Source of the DNA: Closterium sp. Naga37s-1
Lineage: Eukaryota > Streptophyta > Zygnematophyceae > Desmidiales > Closteriaceae
DNA length: 64,000 nt
Reading direction: 5' to 3'
Assembly (NCBI GenBank): GCA_947471745.1
Contig: CANJKZ010000768.1
Span: 2,247,501-2,311,500, forward strand
The notes under the pieces are model-generated. The model was not told the DNA's origin, searched no databases, and was given only the letters and a program-made list of their open reading frames with translations. The first letter of the stretch is position 1, and every line of letters begins with the position of its first letter. Shown here piece by piece: positions 21,801 to 30,721 of this stretch. The position numbers and the translations under genes were made by a program.

Positions 21801-24800
21801 CGCCTAAGTCAGCGGCGCCCACTGCATCTCCCACTAACCCAACCCCACCCAAGCGAGGCCAGCTCCCGTCAACAGGTGCTGCTAATGTCTCATTACATGA
21901 AGTTTACATGAATGCCAACCCAATGTGCAGGTTTGAGGGCGCCTACCCCAAATGGGACTTCGTGTACGCTCCCATGCTGCTGGGCCTGCTGGTGCTGCTG
22001 GTGTCTCCTTCACATGAAGTGTGTATGTCTCCTTCACTTCACATGGATTTCCATATCCCAATGTGCAGGTTTGAGGGGCCCTACCCCAAGTGGGACCTCG
22101 TGTACGCTCCCATGCTGCTGGGTCTGCTGGTGCTGCTAGTGGCGGTGCTGCTGTCCACCGTGATTGCAGTACTGGTTCGGAAGAAGAGAAGTTTACAAGC
22201 AGATGTGAAGGAGATTCAGCTGTGCACGGCCATCTTGGAGAGAGCTGAACGGTCCAAGAGTGAGGCGGTGGCCAGCACGTCGCATGAGCTGCGCACCCCA
22301 ATCATTGGCATGATGGGTGAGTGAGGGCATGGCATGATGGGTGAGAGAGCATGGGATTATGGGTGAGAGAGCATGGCATGATGGGTGAGAGAGCATGGCA
22401 TGATGGGTGAGAGAGCATGGCATGATGGGTGAGAGAGCATGGGATGATGGGTGAGAGAGCATGGGATGATGGGTGAGAGCATGGCATAACATGACATGGT
22501 ACATGGGATGGGAGCATGGCATGATGGGTGAGAGAGAGCATGTCATTAGGGTGAGAGAGAGCATGGCATTAAAGGGTGAGTGAGAGCATGGCATGACGGG
22601 TGAGGGAGAGCATGGGATGATGGGTGAGAGCGTGGCATGGTGGGTGGGTGAGAGCATGCACACATGCATTGCACCAGAAGTTACGTAATGCCATTTTTTT
22701 TCCAGGTGTTTCTACCCACAATGCGCATGCAATCCTTTGCTGAGAACCTCTTTTCGTGGTGTGCCTCTTTCCCACCGGCAGGCATGATCGAGGAATTGTT
22801 GGATTCGCCATTGGAGGAGTGGCAGCAGGAGGACCTGCGGGTGGCGAGGGCGTGTGCGGGCGAGACGGTGGAGCTCATCAACCGAGTGTTAGACCTCGCC
22901 AAGCTGCAGGCCGGCAGGCTGCAGCTCGAGACTCTCCCCTGCTGCCTGCGCCGCATTGTGAGCGAGGCGACTGCAACTGCCAAACCGGGGAAGAATCTGC
23001 AAGGTATGATTGTGCAAATGGATCTCTCTTCTCCTGGCTTTTTAAACTTCGTGTGTATCATGGTCTCAGTGTTTGTTTCTTTGTTTTTTTTTAATGTTTT
23101 ATTGTTTTTGTTGAATGCAGTGACAGTCCATGTGGACGAGAGTGTTCCAGAAACATTGATCGGTGATCCAAGTCGCCTCTTGCAAGTCATGGCTGAACTT
23201 GTCGGTGAGTTGTTCGCTATAATACTGTAAGATGGCCCGTCAAACAATTACCATCTTTTTTCACAGACTAATTTGGTTTGGTGTTTTCTTTTATGGGGTT
23301 ATGGGTTGGTTATCGTCGCACACGCAATATCAGGCTCTTGCTTCTGTTACGTGCATGTAGAGGCTAGGATCTCAAGGAGAGCGTGTTTAGGAACTAAACA
23401 ACCTGAAGAAAGTGGAGAACGTGGGAGAGAGGACTGAGATGGGGATTACTCTTTTGTCCTGAGATGACGTGGGGGTAAGAAGCGACTGGTAGTGTCCTGA
23501 GGAAATCCACGATAAGGGCCTGTGATGACTTCGGTGGTGCATTTTACATTTTTAAAGGAGGGGGCAGAGGGAAGGAGAAGATTAGACAAAGGGCACACGA
23601 GGGGGATGAAAAGCTGGCTGATAGTTAGGGGGGTAGTTCAGACGAGTTGAGAAGAGACCAGGCAATGATGCAAAGGAACCCTGCTGATGGCATTAAGCTG
23701 CTATTCTTCCACGCATTGCATTGAACAACACATTTCCACATTTCCCTCCGGCAGCGAGTGCCATGAACAACACGGCAGCGGGCCACATAGCCATCCGACT
23801 CTGGTGCATCCCTCCTCCACATACCGTCAGCTCGCCTCCTCCTCCAACCAATGCTCCCACGGGCGCCACACAAGCTTCCTCTGAGCCTCCACCGGCGCCC
23901 TCACCATGGCAGGAGCTGGCCGGCTGTGTTCGGCGCTTCCCTCTCCCTTCTCACCACTCGCAAGCACCGACCGCAACAAGGCCTCCTCCTCCACCCGCTG
24001 CTCCCACGGGCGCCACACAAGCTTCCTCTGAGCCTCCACCGGCGCCCTCATCATGGCAGGAGCTGGCCGGCTGCGTGCGCCGCTTCCCTCCGCCCACACG
24101 CCTGCTCTGCCTTCCCCAGCGCCACCTAGCTAGCCACGGGGGGCCCGTGGGTAATGGGGGTGGGAAGGCGTGCAGCAGAGACAGCATGGGCAGTGCAGAG
24201 GAGAGGCAGGGTGGGGATGGGCGGTTGGAGGAGGAGGTGAGGGAGTGGGTGGAGGGGGCGTGTGCGGTGAGGGAGGAGGGCGAGTGGATAGTGGTGGTGG
24301 CGTGTGAAGACACGGGCGGTGGTATACCACCCGAGGAGCTGTGGGGGTTGCTGGACCCACATGGCCTTGCTTGTCTCCCGCCGCACGACATGCACGGCAA
24401 TGGGCATCCAAGAGTCATGGTGAGTATCTAATTTGCTGCTTCAGGCTTGCATTGTTGCAAATGCCTGGTGTTGCGCAACAATGCACCACATATGGTGCAT
24501 TGTTGCGCAAGAACCATTTGCTGCTTCAGGCTTGCATTGTTGCATTTATGGTTGAGCAAGAACACATGTCTGGTGTTGTGCTTCAGGCTCGTGTTGCTGC
24601 CTTTAGAGTTGAGCAAAAGCACCTGTCTATCTGGTGTGTTGCTTCAGGCTCGCAATGTTTTCTTTTAGTACAGGTCAAATGGTTGTTCGTGCTTTTCTTG
24701 GAACCTGAGTACGTGCAAAGTGGTCTTGGAGTCTGAATAACGGATGTAATTCGGTGGTCTGTTCCCGCTCCATTCATCACCATACATACACCGGCCTGCT

Positions 24801-27354
24801 CTGGTGCGCTCACGGGTCATCCGAGACCCACAGCGTGCTGGATGAATCTGATTTGCTTTTGAGACGTCTCAAAAGTCGAGACCCACAGCGTGCTGCATGA
24901 ATCTGATTTGCTCATTCCTGATTTCAATCTGGTTGCTGTCGCAGGAGAGAATACGGTCGTTCGGGAGGGCGGACTCACGGAAGGGCCTGGGGAGGGCAGA
25001 TTCACGGAAGTGCATGGGAAGGTTGGCGTCACTTTTCCACTTGGATTTAATTTGCGAGTCATTCCTGTCCTTGGATGCGATGTGGCAGGAGAGAATACGG
25101 TCGTTCGGGAGGGCGGATTCTCTGAAGGGCCTGGGGAGGGCAGATTCATGGAAGGGCCTGGGGAGGTTGGCGTCGTGGCGGCAGAGGGAGCGCAGCGTGT
25201 GGGATCCGTTGCAGCGCGATCGCAAGGCAGCTGCAGGCCCCCGCTGGACGCCCTACCCTGTTCGCTTCCTGCTCTCCACCTCCCTTGTAAGCTCCTCAGC
25301 TCACCTCCCTTGTAAGTGCCTCAATCTCTCTTCCAAAGCAGCCACCGCGATCGCAATGCAGCTGCTGGCCCCCGCTGGACGCCCCTACCCCGTTCGCTTC
25401 CTGCTTCCTGCTCGATCTCCCTTGTGAGTGTCTCGATCTCCCTTGTGAGTGCCTCCCTAAACGAATCGGATTGTTTTGTAAGTCAAATCACGACTATCTG
25501 ATGTTCAAATTTCGGGACGTCCGATTTTGTACTTGCCGTACACACAATCTGCTCCAGCATTGTATTCACTTGCGTGGTATTCATACTTATTCGCACAAAC
25601 AGCCATACATTTGTTCAATCACATATTCGTCCTCGCCTTAGCACTTGACAAATATTCGAAAGGCTGAACATTCGACACAACACTGAACATGTAGAGTAGT
25701 GTCGAAGGTTCATGTCGACAGGCTGAACCTTCGTAACATGAAACCATCGTGAAGGTGAGACCTAGGCTCATATAGGAATGCGACCGTTTATTCCAAATAA
25801 AGCATGAAGTGTGATATTCGTGGCATGTTCGCATTCGATAACGGCCAATATATTTGGCGCCAATATATTTCGCAACATGTTTAAAAGAAGGTTTTCTTTA
25901 ACACTAGTCGTATTACCTTCCCTATCAATTGCCGTATTCGTATCTTTCCTCCTGCTCTGTTATCCATACATGCCTCTACACGCTTGATTATTAAACATTC
26001 TCGTGTTTCTGACTTACCTTTATTCATATCAATCCTCTTCCTTTACCCCCTCCCCTGCCTTTGCCCCTTCCTGTCCTACCTTTTCTCTGCAACACAGGTG
26101 GCGGAGATGTGGGGGGGCATGGCATGGCAGTGCTGTTCACTCCATCACTCCCGCACCCCCTTCTCTTCCGACCACCCCCACTCGCCCGGCAGGTGGCGGA
26201 GATGCGGGGGGGCATGGCAGTGCTGTCAGACGCCTCCACAGGCACCACCATTCTGCTGGCGCTGCCCCTGGGGGGAGGGGAGGACGCCAGCAGCACAAAA
26301 GTTGGGGAGGAAGCTGACGAGCCAGGGGGCGCTGCTGAGGCGCGAGAGAGAGGATTGGAGGAGGGGCCTCCCAGTGGCGCTGCGGCTCTGCCTCAGCAGC
26401 GGCCAGCAGCAGAAGGGGCACGTGCACTGGTGCATGCTCACACGTTTCCACAAGCCGAGATAGAGAGGGCCGTGGGGGAGGCGGAGCGGGTGGTGCGGGC
26501 GGTGGTGGCGGGGCGGGGGGTGGCGGTGGTGGATGACAACGCGGTGAACCGCATGGTGGCGCGCAGAACGCTGCAGGGCTACGGGGCGCACGTGCTGCTG
26601 CTGCCCTCCGGGGAGGAGGCGCTGCAAGCGCTCTCCTCTGCTCTTGAGGCGCCTCAACAGTCGCTCTCCTCTGCCACGCCCTCCCCGCCCATCCACCTGC
26701 TGCTCCTCGACCTCCACATGCCTCCCGGCATTGACGGGTCCGTGCCCCTCCTTTGCCCTGCTGCTGCCCGTTTGTCACTCCGCATCGACGGATTCGTGTC
26801 TTGCTTCGTGTTACCTCCACCTCTCTTCATCCTGCAACCTCTTTGCATCCTGATAGTGATGTTGTAACTGGTTCTCTTTGGTCTCCATTTTCTCTTGTCA
26901 TTAGAATGCCTCGTCAGTTGCTAACCGTTTGTTTGTTTGTTTGTTTGTTTTGTTTTGCTTTTTGTTTTGTTTCGTTTTATTTTGTTTGTTTTGTTTGTTC
27001 TGATTTTTTTTTCTGTTTTTTTTTTTGCTGCACACCTGATATTGGCCGCTCTGTGCACGAATTCGGTCGATCAGATTTGAAACAGCTCGTCGAGTGCGCG
27101 CCATGGAAAACGCACAGCAGATGGATGTGGAAGAAAGTGCAGCAGAGATACACGAAGCAGCAGATACAAGAGTAGATGATGCAGGCACGGTAATGAGTGC
27201 ATCCAGGCAGCGGCTTTGCATCATAGCACTTACTGCAGACTTGGACGCAGGAATCAAGAGAGCATGCTTGGAGGCAGGGATGGATGGAGCTGTGAGGAAG
27301 TCGATAGTGGCACAGGAGCTTGCTGCAGCATTCTCAGCTGCAAGGCTCGTATGA
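12817..27354 (+). CDS. CHASE-domain hybrid histidine kinase, copy A (12 exons)
   Basis: Model: 12817-13047, 15073-15254, 16534-16766, 17260-17400, 17619-17817, 22069-22316, 22782-23003, 23121-23204, 23755-24419, 25089-25286, 26193-26737, 27075-27354, giving 1,075 residues. Every junction phase equals that of HK-B. The protein has TM1 (about 20-45), a CHASE domain (75-330: FLIPIFRHPLP, then YDNTDAGVLKQIYGPKEP, FGRTFEAHC), TM2 (341-364) and a His box STSHELRTP with His about 401. The N box is weak (ELVASAMNNTAAGH). G1 is intact (EDTGGGIPPEEL, about 698), then an F-box-like SFGRADS. Where GxGxGL is expected (G2) it reads TPYPVRFLL. The receiver has VVDDN (914), phosphoacceptor DLHMP (974), ALTAD and Lys about 1058. 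The CHASE family senses cytokinin-like ligands at plasma or ER membranes and signals by phosphorelay; ligand and activity here are unknown. Exon 5 lacks an AG acceptor (GCAA at 17615-17618), so the gene may be damaged. Confidence 0.85.
13180..13930. other. HK-A intron 1, unique-looking part
   Basis: This part of intron 1 (13048-15072) holds open frames on both strands without recognisable domains. Exons 1 and 2 join in phase 0 without any extra exon, so I leave it non-coding. Confidence 0.45.
14091..14290. repeat. 14-bp CAGTCTC repeat in HK-A intron 1
   Basis: Units of CAGTCTCGCCTGCG, CAGTCTCACCTTCG and CAGTCTCCCCTTCT type repeat about 14 times. Confidence 0.85.
14551..14662. repeat. 28-bp tandem repeat in HK-A intron 1
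   Basis: Four units starting TCTTACCCTATCCGCATGCA begin at 14551, 14579, 14607 and 14635, with almost no divergence. Confidence 0.9.
14901..14971 (+). repeat. Partial copy of HK-A exon 2 head with its acceptor
   Basis: CTGCAG at 14895-14900 is followed by GAGACAATCGGGCTGG, and later GGGCAC and GCAGCAGCAACAT. This matches the first 70 bp or so of exon 2 (15073, GAGGCAATCGGGCTGG). It is degraded, with a shifted frame, and lies 172 bp upstream of the real exon. Confidence 0.75.
15276..15562. repeat. Tandem duplication in HK-A intron 2
   Basis: The block containing TGAGTAGCACTGGTGCGAGC, then GGCAGGCACTACGGACCCAC and CAGCACTGCTTGACACATG occurs twice, about 158 bp apart. Copies of GCATGCATCTGCTGGGGTTC accompany both. 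Confidence 0.85.
15676..16264. repeat. 590-bp CTCCACCTCG minisatellite in HK-A intron 2
   Basis: Alternating 12- and 14-bp units (CTCCACCTCGTT and CTCCACCTCGTGCT, 26 bp together) with very little divergence. It is open in several frames on both strands, so the 190-270-codon frames here are not genes. Confidence 0.95.
16389..16489 (+). repeat. Partial copy of HK-A exon 3 head with its acceptor
   Basis: CCCTGCAG at 16381-16388 is followed by about 100 bp matching the start of exon 3 (16534): LVESIIGHPIRSVLGLPAP, then a 1-bp loss shifts the frame. The real exon lies 145 bp downstream with its own CAG acceptor. Confidence 0.85.
17818..20116. other. HK-A intron 5, left part
   Basis: A GGGTCGGGTC-rich segment at about 18050-18230 resembles the subterminal repeats of the elements at 20202-20950 and 34054-34822, but its ends and target duplication could not be confirmed. 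Inverted GAATACGC/GCGTATT motifs lie at 19260-19330 and 19740-19850. Two poly-T tracts follow. No gene recognised. Confidence 0.45.
20117..20181 (+). repeat. Degraded copy of HK-A exon 6 head, interrupted by an LTR
   Basis: TTGTAG at 20111-20116 precedes GTTTCAGGTTCCTCC, which aligns with exon 6 of both kinases (the TM2 coding exon, reading PLMWDVGYAPLLLGLLVL). The copy stops at GGTGC (20177-20181) and continues at 21880 after a solo LTR. It is one of two exon 6 head copies in this intron. Confidence 0.75.
20182..21874 (-). mobile_element. Solo LTR (with nested hAT-like element) in HK-A intron 5
   Basis: The LTR is bounded by the 5-bp target duplication GGTGC at 20177-20181 and 21875-21879. 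On the minus strand it starts TGTTGACGGGAG and ends ACTCTCCGCA, matching the LTRs at 584-1373, 37796-39422 and 40964-41680. Without the nested element at 20202-20950 it is about 936 bp. No internal region is present, so it probably arose by LTR-LTR recombination. It landed inside a duplicated exon 6 head. Confidence 0.85.
20202..20950. mobile_element. hAT-like non-autonomous element rich in GGGTCGGGTC
   Basis: Flanked by the 8-bp direct repeat CTCTACAC (20194-20201 and 20951-20958). The left end is TATGCATGAGCATTTGCCCC and the right end, reverse-complemented, is TAGGCACGAGCAGGAGGCCC: inverted ends sharing GCA-GAGCA. An 8-bp duplication and short TA-G-type termini fit hAT. The inside is packed with CCCGACCCGA and its complement, plus a few 24-bp units with AAATCGGCGATTTCGCCCGC. 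The element sits inside the solo LTR, so it is younger. Confidence 0.75.
21931..22003 (+). repeat. Second partial copy of HK-A exon 6 head
   Basis: AATGTGCAG (21922-21930) is followed by GTTTGAGGGCGCCTACCCCA and on to GCTGCTGGTGCTGCTGGTG, nearly identical to exon 6 at 22069. The copy is 138 bp upstream of the real exon and keeps the whole acceptor. A transcript using it would lose phase downstream, so it is probably a cryptic acceptor. Confidence 0.85.
22312..22660 (+). repeat. 22-bp array built on the exon 6 donor site
   Basis: Exon 6 ends GGCATGATGG with donor GTGAGT at 22317. The following intron repeats GGCATGATGGGTGAGAGAGC about fourteen times, so many exact copies of the exon tail plus a GTGAGA donor lie downstream of the true one. 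HK-B has a short version at the same place (40255-40335). Confidence 0.9.
23205..23754. other. HK-A intron 8
   Basis: Ordinary-looking intron sequence of 550 bp with no repeat array or element recognised. The equivalent HK-B intron is 6.5 kb because of insertions. Confidence 0.6.
23853..24095 (+). repeat. 147-bp in-frame tandem duplication within HK-A exon 9
   Basis: The block starting GCTCCCACGGGCGCCACACA occurs at 23853 and again at 24000, so 49 codons (ASSEPPPAP, WQELAGCVRRFP) are present twice. It lies between the N box and G1 box of the HATPase region. HK-B has a single copy (SSEPPPAASAWHPLAGCVRRFP). The frame stays open. Confidence 0.9.
24431..24912. repeat. Short repeats in HK-A intron 9
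   Basis: At 24431-24660 the strings TTGCTGCTTCAGGCTTGCAT and GCTTCAGGCTCG recur four to five times. At 24822-24912 the block GAGACCCACAGCGTGCTG and GAATCTGATTTGCT is duplicated around the small palindrome TTTTGAGACGTCTCAAAA. Confidence 0.7.
24945..25030 (+). repeat. Partial copy of HK-A exon 10 head with its acceptor
   Basis: GTCGCAG at 24938-24944 is followed by GAGAGAATACGGTCGTTCGG and about 85 bp nearly identical to exon 10 (starts 25089), a distance of 144 bp. The sequence before the acceptor (TCATTCCTG) is duplicated too. Confidence 0.85.
25341..25433 (+). repeat. Copy of HK-A exon 10 tail with donor
   Basis: CAGCTGCTGGCCCCCGCTGG through CCCGTTCGCTTCCTGC and CTCCCTTGTGAGTG repeats the last 70 bp or so of exon 10 and its donor (real donor at 25287). 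A further CTCCCTTGTGAGTG follows at 25437. Confidence 0.8.
25501..26090. other. HK-A intron 10, remaining part
   Basis: AT-richer sequence with repeated TTCG-containing words (ATTCGAAAGGCTGAACATTCG near 25650-25730). No element ends recognised. Confidence 0.4.
26098..26139 (+). repeat. Partial copy of HK-A exon 11 head with its acceptor
   Basis: AACACAG at 26091-26097 then GTGGCGGAGATGTGGGGGGG, matching exon 11 at 26193 over about 40 bp with a small insertion. Distance 95 bp. Confidence 0.8.
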
Positions 27355-27964
27355 AATAGAGGGGAGTACATACAGCATTCTAAGGCCCCGGCCATAAGTT
27401 GTGCGGTAATTGTATGATACACCATACTAAATCGTTATACGAAATACCGTACCTAATGTAAATGTACATGTTCGCCCAATCGACCCTTTATCGAAACTTC
27501 AGCTCCAAGGTAGAGAGATCCCTAGCTTGTGTGAGAATGGTCGTGATTGCACCTTTCCATGCAATGTTTGTGTGAAACTAGTGAATGTACCTCTTCATAT
27601 GACAAGTTTGAAAGTGCAGGTAATGCTCTGTAGCCTTTATTTACGGTATTACCGTTTGAAAACTAACTAAACAAACTCACACTTTTTCCAGGGGGTGCTC
27701 TTTTAATCTAGGACTAGCCAAAAGCTCAGTGCTCCAGATAGGAGCGCATACACTTATCATAGGCCTGCACCTCTATCCGGGAGTTATTCTTCAGTATCTT
27801 ATGAACAAGATAAATCGTGTTTCAGGGTTCAGGGCGATAGCGAGATACCATATCCAATCTGGGTTTCAGCTTTATGCAGTACTGACACTACAACCTATGA
27901 CGAATGCTCTGCAGACTCCTTGCAGAGTCTTGTCTTAATTAGGAGCTTTGTACACGAGGAGCCT
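27355..27964. other. Intergenic region between the convergent kinases
   Basis: It holds the 3' flanks of both genes. No polyadenylation signal can be singled out and no repeat is seen. Confidence 0.5.
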
Positions 27965-28011
27965 TCAATTGTTACTCCTAGGAGAGCCCAGCTGCAGAGA
28001 ACACTGCAGCT

Positions 28012-30721
28012 CGCTGCTCCATCCATCCCCGCCTCCCATGCATGCTCTCTTGATCCCTGCATCCATGTCCGCAGTCAATGCTATCATGCAAAGCCGCTGC
28101 TTTGATGCAAATGCTCCTGTGCCTGCATCGCCGACACTTGGAACTGCTCCATCCATCCCCGCCTCCATGCATGCTCTCTTGATCCCTGCATCCATGTCCG
28201 CAGTCAATGCTATCATGCAAAGCCGCTGCTTTGATGCAAATGCTCCTGTGCCTGCATCGCCGACACTTGGAACTGCTCCATCCATCCCCGCCTCCATGCA
28301 TGCTCTCTTGATCCCTGCATCCATGTCCGCAGTCAATGCTATCATGCAAAGCCGCTGCTTTGATGCAAATGCTCCTGTGCCTGCATCGCCGACACTTGGA
28401 ACTGCTCCATCCATCCCCGCCTCCATGCATGCTCTCTTGATCCCTGCATCCATGTCCGCAGTCAATGCTATCATGCAAAGCCGCTGCTTTGATGCAAATG
28501 CTCCTGTGCCTGCATCGCCGACACTTGGAACTGCTCCATCCATCCCCGCCTCCATGCATGCTCTCTTGATCCCTGCATCCATGTCCGCAGTCAATGCTAT
28601 CATGCAAAGCCGCTGCTTTGATGCAAATGCTCCTGTGCCTGCATCGCCGACACTTGGAACTGCTCCATCCATCCCCGCCTCCATGCATGCTCTCTTGATC
28701 CCTGCATCCATGTCCGCAGTCAATGCTATCATGCAAAGCCGCTGCTTTGATGCAAATGCTCCTGTGCCTGCATCGCCGACACTTGGAACTGCTCCATCCA
28801 TCCCCGCCTCCATGCATGCTCTCTTGATCCCTGCATCCATGTCCGCAGTCAATGCTATCATGCAAAGCCGCTGCTTTGATGCAAATGCTCCTGTGCCTGC
28901 ATCGCCGACACTTGGAACTGCTCCATCCATCCCCGCCTCCATGCATGCTCTCTTGATCCCTGCATCCATGTCCGCAGTCAATGCTATCATGCAAAGCCGC
29001 TGCTTTGATGCAAATGCTCCTGTGCCTGCATCGCCGACACTTGGAACTGCTCCATCCATCCCCGCCTCCATGCATGCTCTCTTGATCCCTGCATCCATGT
29101 CCGCAGTCAATGCTATCATGCAAAGCCGCTGCTTTGATGCAAATGCTCCTGTGCCTGCATCGCCGACACTTGGAACTGCTCCATCCATCCCCGCCTCCAT
29201 GCATGCTCTCTTGATCCCTGCATCCATGTCCGCAGTCAATGCTATCATGCAAAGCCGCTGCTTTGATGCAAATGCTCCTGTGCCTGCATCGCCGACACTT
29301 GGAACTGCTCCATCCATCCCCGCCTCCATGCATGCTCTCTTGATCCCTGCATCCATGTCCGCAGTCAATGCTATCATGCAAAGCCGCTGCTTTGATGCAA
29401 ATGCTCCTGTGCCTGCATCGCCGACACTTGGAACTGCTCCATCCATCCCCGCCTCCATGCATGCTCTCTTGATCCCTGCATCCATGTCCGCAGTCAATGC
29501 TATCATGCAAAGCCGCTGCTTTGATGCAAATGCTCCTGTGCCTGCATCGCCGACACTTGGAACTGCTCCATCCATCCCCGCCTCCATGCATGCTCTCTTG
29601 ATCCCTGCATCCATGTCCGCAGTCAATGCTATCATGCAAAGCCGCTGCTTTGATGCAAATGCTCCTGTGCCTGCATCGCCGACACTTGGAACTGCTCCAT
29701 CCATCCCCGCCTCCATGCATGCTCTCTTGATCCCTGCATCCATGTCCGCAGTCAATGCTATCATGCAAAGCCGCTGCTTTGATGCAAATGCTCCTGTGCC
29801 TGCATCGCCGACACTTGGAACTGCTCCATCCATCCCCGCCTCCATGCATGCTCTCTTGATCCCTGCATCCATGTCCGCAGTCAATGCTATCATGCAAAGC
29901 CGCTGCTTTGATGCAAATGCTCCTGTGCCTGCATCGCCGACACTTGGAACTGCTCCATCCATCCCCGCCTCCATGCATGCTCTCTTGATCCCTGCATCCA
30001 TGTCCGCAGTCAATGCTATCATGCAAAGCCGCTGCTTTGATGCAAATGCTCCTGTGCCTGCATCGCCGACACTTGGAACTGCTCCATCCATCCCCGCCTC
30101 CATGCATGCTCTCTTGATCCCTGCATCCATGTCCGCAGTCAATGCTATCATGCAAAGCCGCTGCTTTGATGCAAATGCTCCTGTGCCTGCATCGCCGACA
30201 CTTGGAACTGCTCCATCCATCCCCGCCTCCATGCATGCTCTCTTGATCCCTGCATCCATGTCCGCAGTCAATGCTATCATGCAAAGCCGCTGCTTTGATG
30301 CAAATGCTCCTGTGCCTGCATCGCCGACACTTGGAACTGCTCCATCCATCCCCGCCTCCATGCATGCTCTCTTGATCCCTGCATCCATGTCCGCAGTCAA
30401 TGCTATCATGCAAAGCCGCTGCTTTGATGCAAATGCTCCTGTGCCTGCATCGCCGACACTTGGAACTGCTCCATCCATCCCCGCCTCCATGCATGCTCTC
30501 TTGATCCCTGCATCCATGTCCGCAGTCAATGCTATCATGCAAAGCCGCTGCTTTGATGCAAATGCTCCTGTGCCTGCATCGCCGACACTTGGAACTGCTC
30601 CATCCATCCCCGCCTCCATGCATGCTCTCTTGATCCCTGCATCCATGTCCGCAGTCAATGCTATCATGCAAAGCCGCTGCTTTGATGCAAATGCTCCTGT
30701 GCCTGCATCGCCGACACTTGG
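28012..30721 (-). repeat. 129-bp x 21 tandem amplification of the receiver-domain exon
   Basis: Units start at 28142 and every 129 bp to 30593: twenty copies I read as identical. A 21st, at 28012-28141, has one extra base. On the minus strand each encodes 43 residues including SVGDAGTGAFASKQRLCMIA, LTAD, IKRAC and EAGMDGA, i.e. the beta4-alpha4 part of a receiver domain with the conserved Thr. HK-A has this segment once (27163-27292). Because 129 is divisible by 3 and the unit is stop-free in three frames, giant ORFs of 1001, 955 and 897 codons overlap here. Only the 1001-codon minus frame continues HK-B. Confidence 0.95.

Noticed and set aside
22312..22660. CRISPR-like array
   Set aside because: Direct repeats have no unique spacers; the unit is the exon 6 donor. 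The same goes for the other arrays.
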